A stretch of 64,000 nucleotides of DNA from Acetobacter sacchari (GCF_017377715.1 NZ_JAFVMF010000004.1:62001-126000); one strand, 5' to 3'; positions 8,617 through 17,556 are shown, numbered from the stretch's first letter. Notes: a model not told the origin generated them from the sequence alone. Numbers and translations: made by a program.

Positions 8617-9825
8617 ATGAACGCTCCTCCCGGAAACGGACAGGCGACCGGGCAGGAGTTCGGAACAGACACCCTGGCGCGGCTCAGCGCCGCGCTGTTC
8701 CTGTCATACATGGCCGTGGCGCTATCGCTGCCGGTGATCCCCGTCTTCGTCACGGGATTGCCGGGCTTCGGCAACATGTTCGCCGGGCTCGCCGTCGGGA
8801 TCGCGTTTCTTTCGACGATCCTGACCCGCAACTACGCAGGCGGCGTCGCCGATCGGCTCGGCGGCCATGTCTGCAAACGGCGCGGCCTGATTCTCTATAT
8901 CGTTGCAAGCGCGCTTTGCGCAGCCGCGGCGCTTCCCACGCTGCCTCCTTCCCTCGCCTATGCGGTGCTCATCGCCGGACGCCTGCTGCTCGGCCTTGGG
9001 GAGAGCCTGACCATCGTCGGAATGCTCGGCTGGGGCATCGGCCTTATGGGCCAGCCGCGCGCGGGGAAGGTCATGGCGTGGACCGGCGCTGCGATGTACG
9101 GCGCCTTCGCCATAGGCGCACCAGTCGGCCTCGCCCTGTTTCATCATTTTGGCTTTGGCGGCGTCATGGCCGTCGGTGCGGCAACTCCGGCGCTGGGGCT
9201 GCTGCTCGTGCTCGGCGTGGCGCCCGCGCCCATCGCCGCCGGACGGCGCGAGTCATTCTGGCGCGTGCTCGGACGCATCTCCGGGCAGGGCGCTGCGGTT
9301 GGCCTGCAAGGCGTCGGGTTCGCAGGCCTCGGCGCGTTCATGACGCTGTATTTCCTGCACCGTCACTGGCCCTACCCCGCATTGGGCCTGAGCCTGTTCG
9401 GCGGCGCCTTCGTGCTGACCCGCGTGTTCTGCGGCCACCTGCCCGACAGGATCGGCGGCTACCGTGTGGCCGTCGCCTCCCTCGCCGTGGAAGCCTGCGG
9501 CCAGTGGCTGCTCTGGACCGCGCCGAACCCATGGTTCGCATTCGCGGGCGCGCTGCTGACCGGGGCCGGATGTTCGATGGCCTTCCCGTCTCTGGGCGTA
9601 GAGGTCGTGAAGGTGATCCCGCCACAACTGCGCGGGGCGGCGCTAGGCGGCTTCGCCGCGTTTCAGGACCTCGCCTACGGCGCCACCGGCCCGATCGCCG
9701 GTCTTCTTGCCGACCATACGGGTTATGGGTCCGTTTTTCTGCTCGGCGCGCTCTGCGCCAGTGCCGGGTGTGCGCATACGGTCGTGTTGCTGAGGCGCAG
9801 CCGGAGCGAGGAGGTGATGGGCTGA
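8617..9825 (+). CDS. MFS transporter, YhhS/YfcJ-like
   Basis: Major facilitator superfamily carrier of 402 residues with about twelve transmembrane segments. The loop TRNYAGGVADRLG and the segment GRLLLGLGESLTIVGMLGW match the signature regions of the YhhS/YfcJ subfamily of putative efflux carriers. The ATG at 8617 lies four bases after the monooxygenase stop. An in-frame upstream extension only overlaps that gene in another frame and is discarded. The substrate is unknown. A second member of the same subfamily lies at 60635-61843. Confidence 0.88.
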   Translation: MNAPPGNGQATGQEFGTDTLARLSAALFLSYMAVALSLPVIPVFVTGLPGFGNMFAGLAVGIAFLSTILTRNYAGGVADRLGGHVCKRRGLILYIVASALCAAAALPTLPPSLAYAVLIAGRLLLGLGESLTIVGMLGWGIGLMGQPRAGKVMAWTGAAMYGAFAIGAPVGLALFHHFGFGGVMAVGAATPALGLLLVLGVAPAPIAAGRRESFWRVLGRISGQGAAVGLQGVGFAGLGAFMTLYFLHRHWPYPALGLSLFGGAFVLTRVFCGHLPDRIGGYRVAVASLAVEACGQWLLWTAPNPWFAFAGALLTGAGCSMAFPSLGVEVVKVIPPQLRGAALGGFAAFQDLAYGATGPIAGLLADHTGYGSVFLLGALCASAGCAHTVVLLRRSRSEEVMG

Positions 9826-10013
9826 GGCCTTTTCCGCAGATTTTCTTGCTCTGGCAGTTACCGCTGTGGGGTCCGCAGATTGGCGCAATCAAATGCAGTT
9901 CTATTATTCTTTAAAGTGGGCGATTACGCCGCACGCTGGTGTGGCCGGTTTCGCCTCTCATATCGGTCATTCAAATACCCAAATAATTTTCCGTTTGCAG
10001 ACATCAAGTCTCG

Positions 10014-10946
10014 TCAAGCATGCCCTGAAACGCATTTGGTGTTGTCTGCTACTTTACTACGTAGCCACTGATAACGGGGGTCGCTCTCGGTACGGCAGTG
10101 CCAGGCGAGAATTTTGTTAAAGCCAGGCACAGTCAGGGGACTGGGTGGACTGAACAGCACAAGATCCTCACGTCCATGCAGCAATCTGCGGGGCGCCATC
10201 GTGATCAAGTCCGTCTTCTGAAGAATATCCGGAAGCGCAAGAAAATTTGGCACGGACAGGGCAACATGACGCTTGCGTCCAAGGGATTCGAGCTGTCTGT
10301 CTGTCGCGCCGCAGAACTGTCCGCCTTCATACGAGACGATGATGTGGCCGGCGGTGCAATATTGGTCCAGCGTCATGTGCATGCCTGCAGTCGGATGGTT
10401 CTTCCGCGCCGCGCAGATATACTCTTCATGAAAAAGCTGCGATGATAGCAGATCAGGCGGGCAGGTCTCGGGTGTGACCAGCGCAATGTCGATCTGACCT
10501 TTTTCCAATTGCTCCTGAAGTCGGTCATCATCAAGCGGGTGAACCGCAAGTGTGATTCCTGGCGCCTCTTGCCGCAATCTGGCGATGAACGGCAGCAGGA
10601 CAACTTGGAGCGCATAGTCGGTTGCGGCGATCGAAACCGTAAATGACGCCGAAATCGGGTCGAAAGCGTCTGGCTGACAGAGTGTTCCGATCTCGCACAG
10701 AATGCGCTTGAGCGGCGCGACAAGATCAAGCGCGCGTGTCGTGGGCGTCATGCCGCGCTGTGTCCTGACCAGCAGAGGATCGTCAAAATTCTCACGCAGG
10801 CGGGTCAGCATGTTGCTGACCGCAGGCTGCGTTACGCCAAGCCGTTCGGCCGCCCGCGTCACACTGCCTTCTTCAAGCAGCAAATCGAGGGCACGGAGCA
10901 GATTGAAATCCAGAGTTTTGATATCACCCATATTTATGGGATCCAT
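10014..10946 (-). CDS. LysR-family transcriptional regulator
   Basis: LTTR of 310 residues. The N-terminal winged helix-turn-helix is clear (LDFNLLRALDLLLEEGSVTRAAERLGVTQPAVS, residues about 13-45), followed by the linker helix and a periplasmic-binding-like effector domain that contains FTVSIAATDYALQVVLLPF. Two starts are possible, at 10946 and five codons later at 10931, and neither has a strong ribosome-binding site. It is divergent from the oxidoreductase operon at 11069-13193, the usual arrangement for an LTTR that controls its neighbour. The inducer is unknown. An electrophilic or aromatic compound would fit the enzymes it faces. Confidence 0.93.
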   Translation of the reverse strand: MDPINMGDIKTLDFNLLRALDLLLEEGSVTRAAERLGVTQPAVSNMLTRLRENFDDPLLVRTQRGMTPTTRALDLVAPLKRILCEIGTLCQPDAFDPISASFTVSIAATDYALQVVLLPFIARLRQEAPGITLAVHPLDDDRLQEQLEKGQIDIALVTPETCPPDLLSSQLFHEEYICAARKNHPTAGMHMTLDQYCTAGHIIVSYEGGQFCGATDRQLESLGRKRHVALSVPNFLALPDILQKTDLITMAPRRLLHGREDLVLFSPPSPLTVPGFNKILAWHCRTESDPRYQWLRSKVADNTKCVSGHA

Positions 10947-11068
10947 ATTTTGTGATTATTGGATTTATTCTGAACGCAATGCCATCCTGACGCAAATCAT
11001 GATTTCTACGGGGAAAATTGCCATGCCTAACTGTCGGCTCAGGGTAATGATGGTCGGGACCTCTCACA
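10947..11068. promoter_or_regulatory. Divergent promoter region of LysR gene and oxidoreductase operon
   Basis: This 122-bp region is AT-rich near the LysR gene and should contain both promoters and the LTTR operator. No single T-N11-A dyad stands out clearly enough to name coordinates. Confidence 0.45.
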
Positions 11069-12082
11069 ATGACTGACTATGTGGTTCCTGATCATTATCG
11101 GGCATGGTGCTGGGAGCAGGGAACATCTGCCCTGGGTCTCGTGCTGAAGACTGTATCCCGCCCTGTGCTTCAGCCCGATGAAGTGCTGGTGCGCAACCAT
11201 GTTGCCGGACTGAACCCGGTTGACTGGAAGGCCCTCGGTGCGCGTCTGGCGCCGTGGGAGCCGGGATGGGTGCCCGGTGTCGATGGCGCTGGCGTCGTGG
11301 CGGCGGTCGGGCAGGATGTCGGAGTCGAGTGGCTGGGACGGCGCGTGGCGTATCATCAGAGCCTGATGCGCCCTGGCAGTTTCGCCGAGTATACGCCTGT
11401 CCGCCTTCGAGCCGTCAGCGGCCTGCCCCCAACGCTGGATTTCGAGACGGCGGCCAGTATGCCCTGTCCTGCGCTGACGGCGTGGCTGGCGCTTACCAAA
11501 CTGCCGAGCCGAGCGGATGCGACACTGCTGATCGCTGGCGCGGGCGGCGGTGTAGGGCATTATCTCGTCCAGCTTGCCGTGGGGCGGGGGTTTGCCGTGA
11601 CGGCGATGTGCAATCAGCGGCACTGGGCACGGCTACGGGCCATGGGCGTGCAGGACTGCGTTGCCGGGCCTCTGAAAACCGGCGAGGCACTACACGATGC
11701 CCTGAAAAACCGTTTCCACGCGGTGATCGATTGCGTGGGCGCGGACCATGCGGCGGCTTTGGCCCCGGCACTGAAGGCAAACGGGCATATCGTGTGCATT
11801 CAGAACCGACTGCCGGAGTGGCCTGATCCGCCATTCACCCGGTGTATTTCAGTCCATGAAGTCGCTCTTGGAGCGCTTCATCAGTATGGCGACGATGCTG
11901 ACTGGCACGATCTCATGACGGTCGGGCATCGACTCCTGACCCGTCTGGCAGAGCGGGCACTCGTTCCTGAAGAGACCATTATTCGCGATTTCAGGGATCT
12001 ACCTGCGGTTTTGAATAACCTTGAACATCGCCAATTTTTCGGGAAGGCGCTGATCCGCGTCACCTGTGTTGAGGAAGAGTGA
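11069..12082 (+). CDS. MDR-family alcohol dehydrogenase/quinone reductase-like oxidoreductase
   Basis: Medium-chain dehydrogenase/reductase of 337 residues. The GroES-like N-terminal domain includes NHVAGLNPVDWKALG and VPGVDGAGVVAAVG. The nucleotide-binding domain begins with LIAGAGGGVGHYLVQLA near residue 150. The Cys/His ligands of zinc alcohol dehydrogenases are not evident at the usual positions, so a zinc-less NADPH-dependent enone or quinone reductase is the better guess. Its stop is one base before the next ATG, showing translational linkage with the old yellow enzyme gene. Regulation by the divergent LysR protein is likely. Confidence 0.85.
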   Translation: MTDYVVPDHYRAWCWEQGTSALGLVLKTVSRPVLQPDEVLVRNHVAGLNPVDWKALGARLAPWEPGWVPGVDGAGVVAAVGQDVGVEWLGRRVAYHQSLMRPGSFAEYTPVRLRAVSGLPPTLDFETAASMPCPALTAWLALTKLPSRADATLLIAGAGGGVGHYLVQLAVGRGFAVTAMCNQRHWARLRAMGVQDCVAGPLKTGEALHDALKNRFHAVIDCVGADHAAALAPALKANGHIVCIQNRLPEWPDPPFTRCISVHEVALGALHQYGDDADWHDLMTVGHRLLTRLAERALVPEETIIRDFRDLPAVLNNLEHRQFFGKALIRVTCVEEE

Positions 12083-12083
12083 T

Positions 12084-13193
12084 ATGAATCCAGCGCTTTT
12101 TACGACCTTCGCCCTCAAAGACGCACACCTGCGCAATCGCATCGCAGTTCCACCGATGTGCCAGTATGTTGCGGTCGACGGATTCACAACCGATTGGCAC
12201 AGGGCCCATTATGCAGGCCTTGCCCGCGGCGGTTCCGGCCTTGTCATCGTGGAAGCGACGGGCGTTTCGCCCGAGGGACGGATCACGCCCGGATGCACCG
12301 GGTTATGGGATGACCGGCATATCGCGGGCATGGCGACCGTTGCGCGTGAAATCAAGGCCGCTGGCGCCGTCGCAGGGATTCAGCTTGCCCACGCGGGCCG
12401 AAAGGCGAGTGCCAACCGTCCGTGGGAGGGCGACGATCATATTGCCGAGGGCGATCCGCGAGGATGGGAGACGATTTCACCGTCCGCCATCGCCTATGGC
12501 GCCAATCTGCCTCAGGCGCCACGGGAAATGACGCATGAGGACATCGCGCGGGTGCAGGCGAATTTTGTCGCTGCGGCACGCCGTGCCGTGGAGGCCGGGT
12601 TTGAATGGCTGGAACTGCATTTCGCTCATGGCTATCTCGCGCAGAGCTTTTTCTCGGTCCATGCCAACCATCGTACTGACGAGTATGGCGGCGATCTGGC
12701 AGGACGAAGCCGCTTTCTGCTGGAAACGCTTCGTGCGGTTCGCAAGGTCTGGCCGGAGACTTTTCCCCTGACCGCCCGCTTCGGGGTCATTGAATTCGAT
12801 GGGCGGGATGAAGAAACGCTTGAGGAAGCCATCACCCTGACGCGTCAATTCAAGGCCGAAGGGCTGGATATGCTCAATGTCAGTGTCGGTTTCTCGACGC
12901 CGGCAGCACAGATTCCGTGGGGTCCGGCATTTCTGGCACCCATCGCCGAGCGGGTCCATCGTGAGACGGGCCTGCCTGTGGCGTCGTCCTGGGGGATCGA
13001 TACGCCGCTGCTGGCAAATGGTGTCGTGGAGAAGAAACAGATGGATCTGGTGATGGTGGGACGGGCGCAGCTTGCCAATCCGCACTGGCCCTACGCGACG
13101 GCATTGAAGCTTGGCCTAGAGCGGCCCTCCTGGGTTCTGCCGCCTTCCTATGCACATTGGCTTGAGCGTTACCGCCCGGCCTCTTCAGAGTAA
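12084..13193 (+). CDS. Old yellow enzyme family NADPH:flavin oxidoreductase (YqjM/NamA-like)
   Basis: FMN-containing ene-reductase of 369 residues that reduces activated C=C bonds. The thermophilic-like (YqjM) subclass is indicated by Cys26 and Tyr28 in PPMCQY. The IQLAHAGRKAS strand, LELHFAHGYL and the C-terminal MVGRAQLANPHWP phosphate-binding loop also fit. The ATG at 12084 follows GAGGAAGAG at good spacing. An in-frame start 18 bases upstream overlaps the previous gene and is rejected. Together with the MDR protein it forms a two-gene redox operon, probably for detoxifying unsaturated carbonyl compounds (inference). Confidence 0.93.
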   Translation: MNPALFTTFALKDAHLRNRIAVPPMCQYVAVDGFTTDWHRAHYAGLARGGSGLVIVEATGVSPEGRITPGCTGLWDDRHIAGMATVAREIKAAGAVAGIQLAHAGRKASANRPWEGDDHIAEGDPRGWETISPSAIAYGANLPQAPREMTHEDIARVQANFVAAARRAVEAGFEWLELHFAHGYLAQSFFSVHANHRTDEYGGDLAGRSRFLLETLRAVRKVWPETFPLTARFGVIEFDGRDEETLEEAITLTRQFKAEGLDMLNVSVGFSTPAAQIPWGPAFLAPIAERVHRETGLPVASSWGIDTPLLANGVVEKKQMDLVMVGRAQLANPHWPYATALKLGLERPSWVLPPSYAHWLERYRPASSE

Positions 13194-13212
13194 TTACAAC
13201 CCAAGTATTCAC

Positions 13213-13240
13213 ATGAGTTATGATTAATATCATAACTCAT
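13213..13240. promoter_or_regulatory. Perfect 12-bp inverted repeat (operator candidate)
   Basis: ATGAGTTATGAT and ATCATAACTCAT form perfect 12-bp arms around TAAT. The repeat lies 20 bp after the old yellow enzyme stop and 67 bp before the SRPBCC start. It is AT-rich and lacks a T-tract, which favours a repressor operator over a terminator. Confidence 0.6.
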
Positions 13241-13307
13241 GATTGGGCTTTATCAGCAGGATCGATTATCCAGTGAGCCTGTTTTTCAGCACAGGGCAAG
13301 AATAGTT

Positions 13308-13844
13308 ATGGCGAACGAAATTTTTTGGCCGCAGGGCTATGCTCCAGGTTTTGCGGATAATTTCGTCTCAAATGAAGTGATCGTAGCAGGCCTTACGGCT
13401 GCTGAAATCTGGCCGTTGTTGAGCAACCCAGCACAGTGGCCGACATACTACGCCAATTCTGCCAATCCTCGTCTTTATGATGACAAGGGGCACGAGCTTG
13501 CGCAGGGGCGCCGGTTCTACTTCGAAACGTTTGGGTTTCCGGTTGAGGCCGAAGTTACGGAATACGTAGCACCTGTGTCCGGTCAACCGGGGCGGATCGC
13601 ATGGCATGGATGGTCAGGTGAAGAAAAGTCTTTGAACAGGCTCGATGTTCATCATGCCTGGTTAATTGAGGACCTGTCCGAAGGGCGCGTCAGAATTCTT
13701 ACACAAGAAACCCAGAATGGTGAACCGGCGAAAGAATTGGCGACTACGCGTCCCAATCCAATGCTCAATGGTCATCAGGAATGGCTCGATGGACTGGTGT
13801 CAGCGGCTCGAAGTTCATTGGTAACGACATCACTCAAACCATGA
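13308..13844 (+). CDS. SRPBCC (polyketide cyclase/START-like) domain protein
   Basis: A 178-residue single-domain protein. The helix-grip fold is suggested by an early TAAEIWPLLSNPAQWPTYY segment, a set of beta strands (FYFETFGFPVEAEVTEY, GRIAWHGW) and a long C-terminal helix ending in WLDGLVSAARSS. Such proteins bind hydrophobic ligands, and many are annotated only as polyketide cyclase/dehydrase. The ATG at 13308 begins the conserved part. The ORF itself extends 23 codons further into the palindrome region. Base use appears less GC-rich than in neighbouring genes. The palindrome just upstream suggests its own repressor-controlled promoter. Confidence 0.75.
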   Translation: MANEIFWPQGYAPGFADNFVSNEVIVAGLTAAEIWPLLSNPAQWPTYYANSANPRLYDDKGHELAQGRRFYFETFGFPVEAEVTEYVAPVSGQPGRIAWHGWSGEEKSLNRLDVHHAWLIEDLSEGRVRILTQETQNGEPAKELATTRPNPMLNGHQEWLDGLVSAARSSLVTTSLKP

Positions 13845-13873
13845 ACATTGGTTTTAACGGAACTGTCATTGAA

Positions 13874-13919
13874 CAGAATGTCCATACTCTGCCGCTCATG
13901 CTCAGAAGCGGACATTCTG
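13874..13919. terminator. Inverted repeat downstream of SRPBCC gene
   Basis: CAGAATGTCC (13874-13883) and GGACATTCTG (13910-13919) are perfect 10-bp inverted arms with a 26-nt spacer that contains a second, smaller stem. They lie 30 bp after the stop codon and are followed by CTTTCCCCC. A terminator or RNA-stabilising stem is likely. Confidence 0.45.
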
Positions 13920-14036
13920 CTTTCCCCCAAGGCGGCCCCTCACCATCCGCACGCACGGGGCGACACCTCCGCCCCTACCGCGTAAGGTCAGGTCATGACC
14001 TCTCGAACCCGGCGCCGCCGTGAAGGGAAAAGCCCC

Positions 14037-15248
14037 ATGCCCCGCCAATCCGCCGGTTTCGGCCGCCGCTCCCTGCTGGCCAAAGCCGCCGCCGCGCCTG
14101 CGCTTCCCATCGCCCTCACCTCTGTGAAAGCGGCGAACGCGGCCCCCGGCGTCAATCCGGACGCACAGGGGGTGGCAGTGGCGCAGGACATGCTGCCAGC
14201 GGGGCAGATGGAGGTGATCGCAGCATTGCCTGACCCGGGGCCGTCCGGCATCGCCGTCACGCCCGACGGGCGCGTCTTCATCAGCCTGCCGCGTCATGCG
14301 CAGGATCATGACCAGCCGACGCTGAACGAACTGCGCGACGGGCGTCTGACGGCGTTTCCCGATGCCGAGGCGACACGCCCGAGCGCCCTGCCGCCCGAAG
14401 AAAAGCTGATCTCGCTCCATGGCCTGACCACCGACACGCGCGGGCGTCTGTGGGGCATTGATGACGGCAAGATCGCGGGCAAACCGCTGCAACCTGGCGC
14501 CGCGAAAGTGGTCGGCTTTGACCCAGCTTCCGGCCGACGTATCGCCAGTCTCGTTCTCAAATCGCCTGTGCTGCTTCCCGACAGCCATATGAACGACCTG
14601 CGGGTCGATCTGACGCATGGCGCGCAGGGCGTCGTCTATGTCGCGGACTCGTCGTTCGGAACGTCGCCCGCGCTCGTCGTGATCGACATCGCGACGGGGC
14701 GGCAACGGCGCGTTCTGTCGGGCCATCCTTCGATTGTCGCGGAGAAGGGTTTCGTCGCCGTGCTGGAGGGCAAGCCGCGCCGGTATCAGGAGCAGCATGC
14801 GCAGTTTCCGACCGGCGGGGTCGACAGTATTACGCTGAGCACGGACAGCGCGACGCTCTACTACTCCCCCCTGACCAGCCGCCGCCTTTACAGCCTGCCG
14901 ACTGCGCTTCTGGCGAACTTCGACGCGACGGAGGAGCAGCTTGCCGCAGCCGTGGTCGATCTGGGCGAGAAGGTGATGACGGACGGTCTGGCCACGGATC
15001 CCTGGAACCGCATTTATCTGACCGCCGGAGAGCACGACGCTATCATGCGTCGCAACGTCGACGGCTCCATCGACGTGATCGCCCGCGACCGGCGCATTGT
15101 CTGGCCAGATGGAATCTTCGCCACGGACCGGCATGTTTACTGTGTTCTGGGGCAGTGGAACCGCCTGCCCGCGATGAACGGCGGGCATAACCTGCGCCAG
15201 CCGCCCTATCTTATTGTCCGTTGCCCCATTACGCCGCCAGTCGGGTAG
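14037..15248 (+). CDS. Tat-exported major royal jelly/yellow-family protein
   Basis: A 403-residue predicted exported protein. The N-terminus has a twin-arginine stretch (GRRSLLAKAAAAPALP) followed by a short hydrophobic region and an Ala-rich cleavage zone, suggesting Tat export. The body matches the MRJP/yellow six-bladed propeller family: PSGIAVTPDGRVFIS, DTRGRLWGIDDG, HMNDLRVD and VYVADSSFG are repeated blade-like motifs. Bacterial members are thought to be lactonase-like or ligand-binding, and the substrate is unknown. The ATG at 14037 has AAGGGAAAAG upstream. An earlier ATG at 13995 would put 14 extra Arg-rich residues before the signal and is less likely. Confidence 0.8.
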   Translation: MPRQSAGFGRRSLLAKAAAAPALPIALTSVKAANAAPGVNPDAQGVAVAQDMLPAGQMEVIAALPDPGPSGIAVTPDGRVFISLPRHAQDHDQPTLNELRDGRLTAFPDAEATRPSALPPEEKLISLHGLTTDTRGRLWGIDDGKIAGKPLQPGAAKVVGFDPASGRRIASLVLKSPVLLPDSHMNDLRVDLTHGAQGVVYVADSSFGTSPALVVIDIATGRQRRVLSGHPSIVAEKGFVAVLEGKPRRYQEQHAQFPTGGVDSITLSTDSATLYYSPLTSRRLYSLPTALLANFDATEEQLAAAVVDLGEKVMTDGLATDPWNRIYLTAGEHDAIMRRNVDGSIDVIARDRRIVWPDGIFATDRHVYCVLGQWNRLPAMNGGHNLRQPPYLIVRCPITPPVG

Positions 15249-15261
15249 CCTCGCTCCTTCA

Positions 15262-15306
15262 AACGGTATCGTCCAGGCGCATAAGCATACTCACAACGAT
15301 ACCGTT
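15262..15306. repeat. 11-bp perfect inverted repeat
   Basis: AACGGTATCGT (15262-15272) and ACGATACCGTT (15296-15306) are separated by 23 bases, just past the MRJP gene stop. They could form a terminator stem or a recognition site. No coding sequence lies between the arms. Confidence 0.5.
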
Positions 15307-15456
15307 ATGAATATTTCGATTGCACCGGAGCGGAACGAAATTTTCTCAGGCACGCAATAACCTTGCGACATAGTTTAGCTGATAATGGAAACCCCAAAAC
15401 GAGCAACGCGAAAGCCATTGATGAGCTTGCGCGAACAGACGTAGTCTGGCCTGCGA

Positions 15457-15753
15457 TTACGAAGAAGCAGCAACGACCGGAAACGTTCCTTCCGCCTGAC
15501 GCGCCTTGCGGGCGGGCGTGAATTTCCACCAGTCGAGAGCTTCCCCGGTTTGCGCCTGATGGATTGCTGCGGCGAACACGTCATGGACGCAGGGGTCGTG
15601 CCGTTGCCCGGTCTGGCGGCATAGCGCGACATATAACGTGTCTGCGTCTTTCGATTTCAGATCGTCGACCGTTTCGATCCCCAGAACGCGAAAATCGGCA
15701 AGGGCAGCCTTGCCGATATTACGAAGCCGTCCGAGCGACTGCGCTTCCTGCAT
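15457..15753 (-). CDS. Helix-hairpin-helix protein of the Cdd1 ('pathogenicity locus') family
   Basis: A 98-residue protein. LGRLRNIGKAALADFRVLGI matches the helix-hairpin-helix of this family, followed by TLYVALCRQTGQRHDPCVHDVF and a C-terminal WWKFTPARKA typical of the conserved domain. The biochemical role is not known, and the HhH motif suggests nucleic-acid contact. The ATG at 15753 is chosen because AAAGGGGG lies at proper spacing and the domain begins soon after it. The longer ORF to 15837 adds an Arg-rich, non-conserved stretch. It follows the aldehyde dehydrogenase gene on the same strand, separated by a hairpin. Confidence 0.8.
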   Translation of the reverse strand: MQEAQSLGRLRNIGKAALADFRVLGIETVDDLKSKDADTLYVALCRQTGQRHDPCVHDVFAAAIHQAQTGEALDWWKFTPARKARQAEGTFPVVAASS

Positions 15754-15840
15754 TGAACGCCCCCTTTCAGCCACCCGGCGGCTACGCCGTTTTCGGCTCG
15801 AATGACGAGTGTTCTCCTGCGCAACGCATGAAAGCAAGTC

Positions 15841-15870
15841 CGCCCCCGACGTTACTCCTCGCCGGGGGCG
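15841..15870 (-). terminator. Hairpin downstream of aldehyde dehydrogenase gene
   Basis: Perfect 8-bp arms CGCCCCCG/CGGGGGCG with a 14-nt loop start seven bases past the aldehyde dehydrogenase stop. No strong T-tract follows on the minus strand. Confidence 0.55.
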
Positions 15871-15876
15871 CGCCGA

Positions 15877-17397
15877 TCAGAAGAAGCCCAGCTTGCTCTC
15901 GCTATAACTGACGAGCATGTTCTTCGTCTGCTGGTAATGATCGAGAACCATCTTGTGGGTTTCACGACCGATGCCAGATTCCTTGTAGCCGCCGAACGCT
16001 GCGTGCGCCGGATAGGCGTGGTAGCAGTTCACCCAGACGCGGCCCGCCTGAATGCCACGCCCCATGCGGTAGCAGGTGTTGGCGTTGCGCGACCACACGC
16101 CGGAGCCGAGGCCATAGGGGGTGTCATTGGCGATGGCCAGAGCCTCGGCCTCGTCGCGGAACGTCGTCACGGCGAGGACAGGCCCGAAGATTTCCTCCTG
16201 AAATATCCTCATGCTGTTGTCGCCCGCGAACACGGTCGGCTCGACATAGAACCCGTCATTGAACGCCTTGCCCAGATCCGGCCGGGAACCACCGGTCAGA
16301 AGACGCGCGCCCTCGCTCTTGCCAACGTCGATGTAGCCGAGGATCTTGTCCTCCTGCATTTTCGAGTTCTGCGCACCCATCATCGTCATCGGGTCGAGCG
16401 GGTCGCCCTGACGGATCGCCTTCACGCGCTCCAGCGCGCGTTCGATGAAGCGGTCGTAAATCGACTCATGCACCAGCGCGCGGCTCGGACAGGTGCAGAC
16501 CTGCCCCTGATTCAGCGCGAACATCGCGAAACCTTCAAGCGCCTTGTCGAGATATCCGTCATCTTCGTTCATGATGTCGGCGAAGAAGATATTCGGCGAC
16601 TTGCCGCCAAGCTCCAACGTGGCCGGAATCAGGTTTTCCGCCGCCGCGTGTGCTACGCCGCGCCCGGTGGCCGTAGAGCCTGTGAACGCGATCTTGGCGA
16701 TGCGCTTGCTCGAAGACAGCGCCGCGCCGACTTCACGTCCCACACCGTTGACGATGTTAAGCACGCCCGGCGGAAACAGGTCGCCGATGATTTCCATCAG
16801 CACAAGGATGCTCGCGGGCGTCGTCTCGGCCGGTTTCATGACGACGCAGTTTCCGGCGGCGAGAGCCGGCGCCAGTTTCCATGCGCCCATCAGGATCGGG
16901 AAGTTCCACGGAATGATCTGCCCGACCACGCCTAATGGTTCGTGGAAATGATACGCGACCGTGGTTTCGTCGATCTGGCTGATGCCGCCTTCCTGCGCGC
17001 GCAGACATCCGGCGAAATAACGGAAATGGTCGATCGCGAGAGGAATGTCGGCGGCCATCGTTTCGCGAACCGGCTTGCCATTGTCCCAGGATTCCGCAAC
17101 CGCGATGCGTTGCAGTTCGGCCTCCATGCGGTCCGCCGCCTTGAGAAGGATGGTGGAGCGATCCCCATGGGACGTGCGCGCCCAGCCTTCCTTCGCCTTG
17201 TGCGCAGCGTCGAGCGCAAGCTCGATATCCGCCGCGCGGGAGTCAGGAACCTCACACAACACCTGACCGTTCACAGGCGAGATGTTCTTCATATACTGGC
17301 CGCCAACAGGGGCGACCCATTCTCCGCCGATATAATTCTCGTAACGGGACTTGAAGGGCGGTTTGGACAGGGAGGCCTGCTGCGACATGATGTTCAT
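15877..17397 (-). CDS. NAD-dependent aldehyde dehydrogenase, ExaC/acetaldehyde type
   Basis: A 506-residue aldehyde dehydrogenase superfamily enzyme, oxidising aldehydes (acetaldehyde in characterised ExaC relatives) to acids. The nucleotide-binding region has [20 protein letters not shown] and [10 protein letters not shown]. The general-base Glu is in LELGGKSPN and the nucleophilic Cys is in [11 protein letters not shown]. The C-terminus SKLGFF resembles the ExaC/AldB group. It would serve cytoplasmic aldehyde detoxification or ethanol use, a plausible role in an acetic acid bacterium, where periplasmic oxidation also occurs. It is transcribed alone, with about 160 bp to the next gene and no clear operator seen. 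Confidence 0.93.
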   Translation of the reverse strand: MNIMSQQASLSKPPFKSRYENYIGGEWVAPVGGQYMKNISPVNGQVLCEVPDSRAADIELALDAAHKAKEGWARTSHGDRSTILLKAADRMEAELQRIAVAESWDNGKPVRETMAADIPLAIDHFRYFAGCLRAQEGGISQIDETTVAYHFHEPLGVVGQIIPWNFPILMGAWKLAPALAAGNCVVMKPAETTPASILVLMEIIGDLFPPGVLNIVNGVGREVGAALSSSKRIAKIAFTGSTATGRGVAHAAAENLIPATLELGGKSPNIFFADIMNEDDGYLDKALEGFAMFALNQGQVCTCPSRALVHESIYDRFIERALERVKAIRQGDPLDPMTMMGAQNSKMQEDKILGYIDVGKSEGARLLTGGSRPDLGKAFNDGFYVEPTVFAGDNSMRIFQEEIFGPVLAVTTFRDEAEALAIANDTPYGLGSGVWSRNANTCYRMGRGIQAGRVWVNCYHAYPAHAAFGGYKESGIGRETHKMVLDHYQQTKNMLVSYSESKLGFF

Positions 17398-17556
17398 GAA
17401 CGGTCTCTCTTTTATAATTATGTGTCTTCGAGGTCCCCGGCGACATGTGCAGTCAGCCCCCGGCAGAGGACTGGCACTGTAAAAAATGGAATACTGTAAT
17501 GCACGTCACGTTCTGGCGCCTCACGCAAACATGTGCGTACGCGCCCGAATGGCGAT

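Noticed and set aside
13902-15188. 428-codon minus-strand ORF over the MRJP gene
   Set aside because: Antisense shadow; the plus-strand frame has a Tat signal and family motifs.
17398-17530. Sigma-54 promoter before the aldehyde dehydrogenase gene
   Set aside because: A TGGCAC stretch exists on the wrong strand and no GC element stands at the right spacing.
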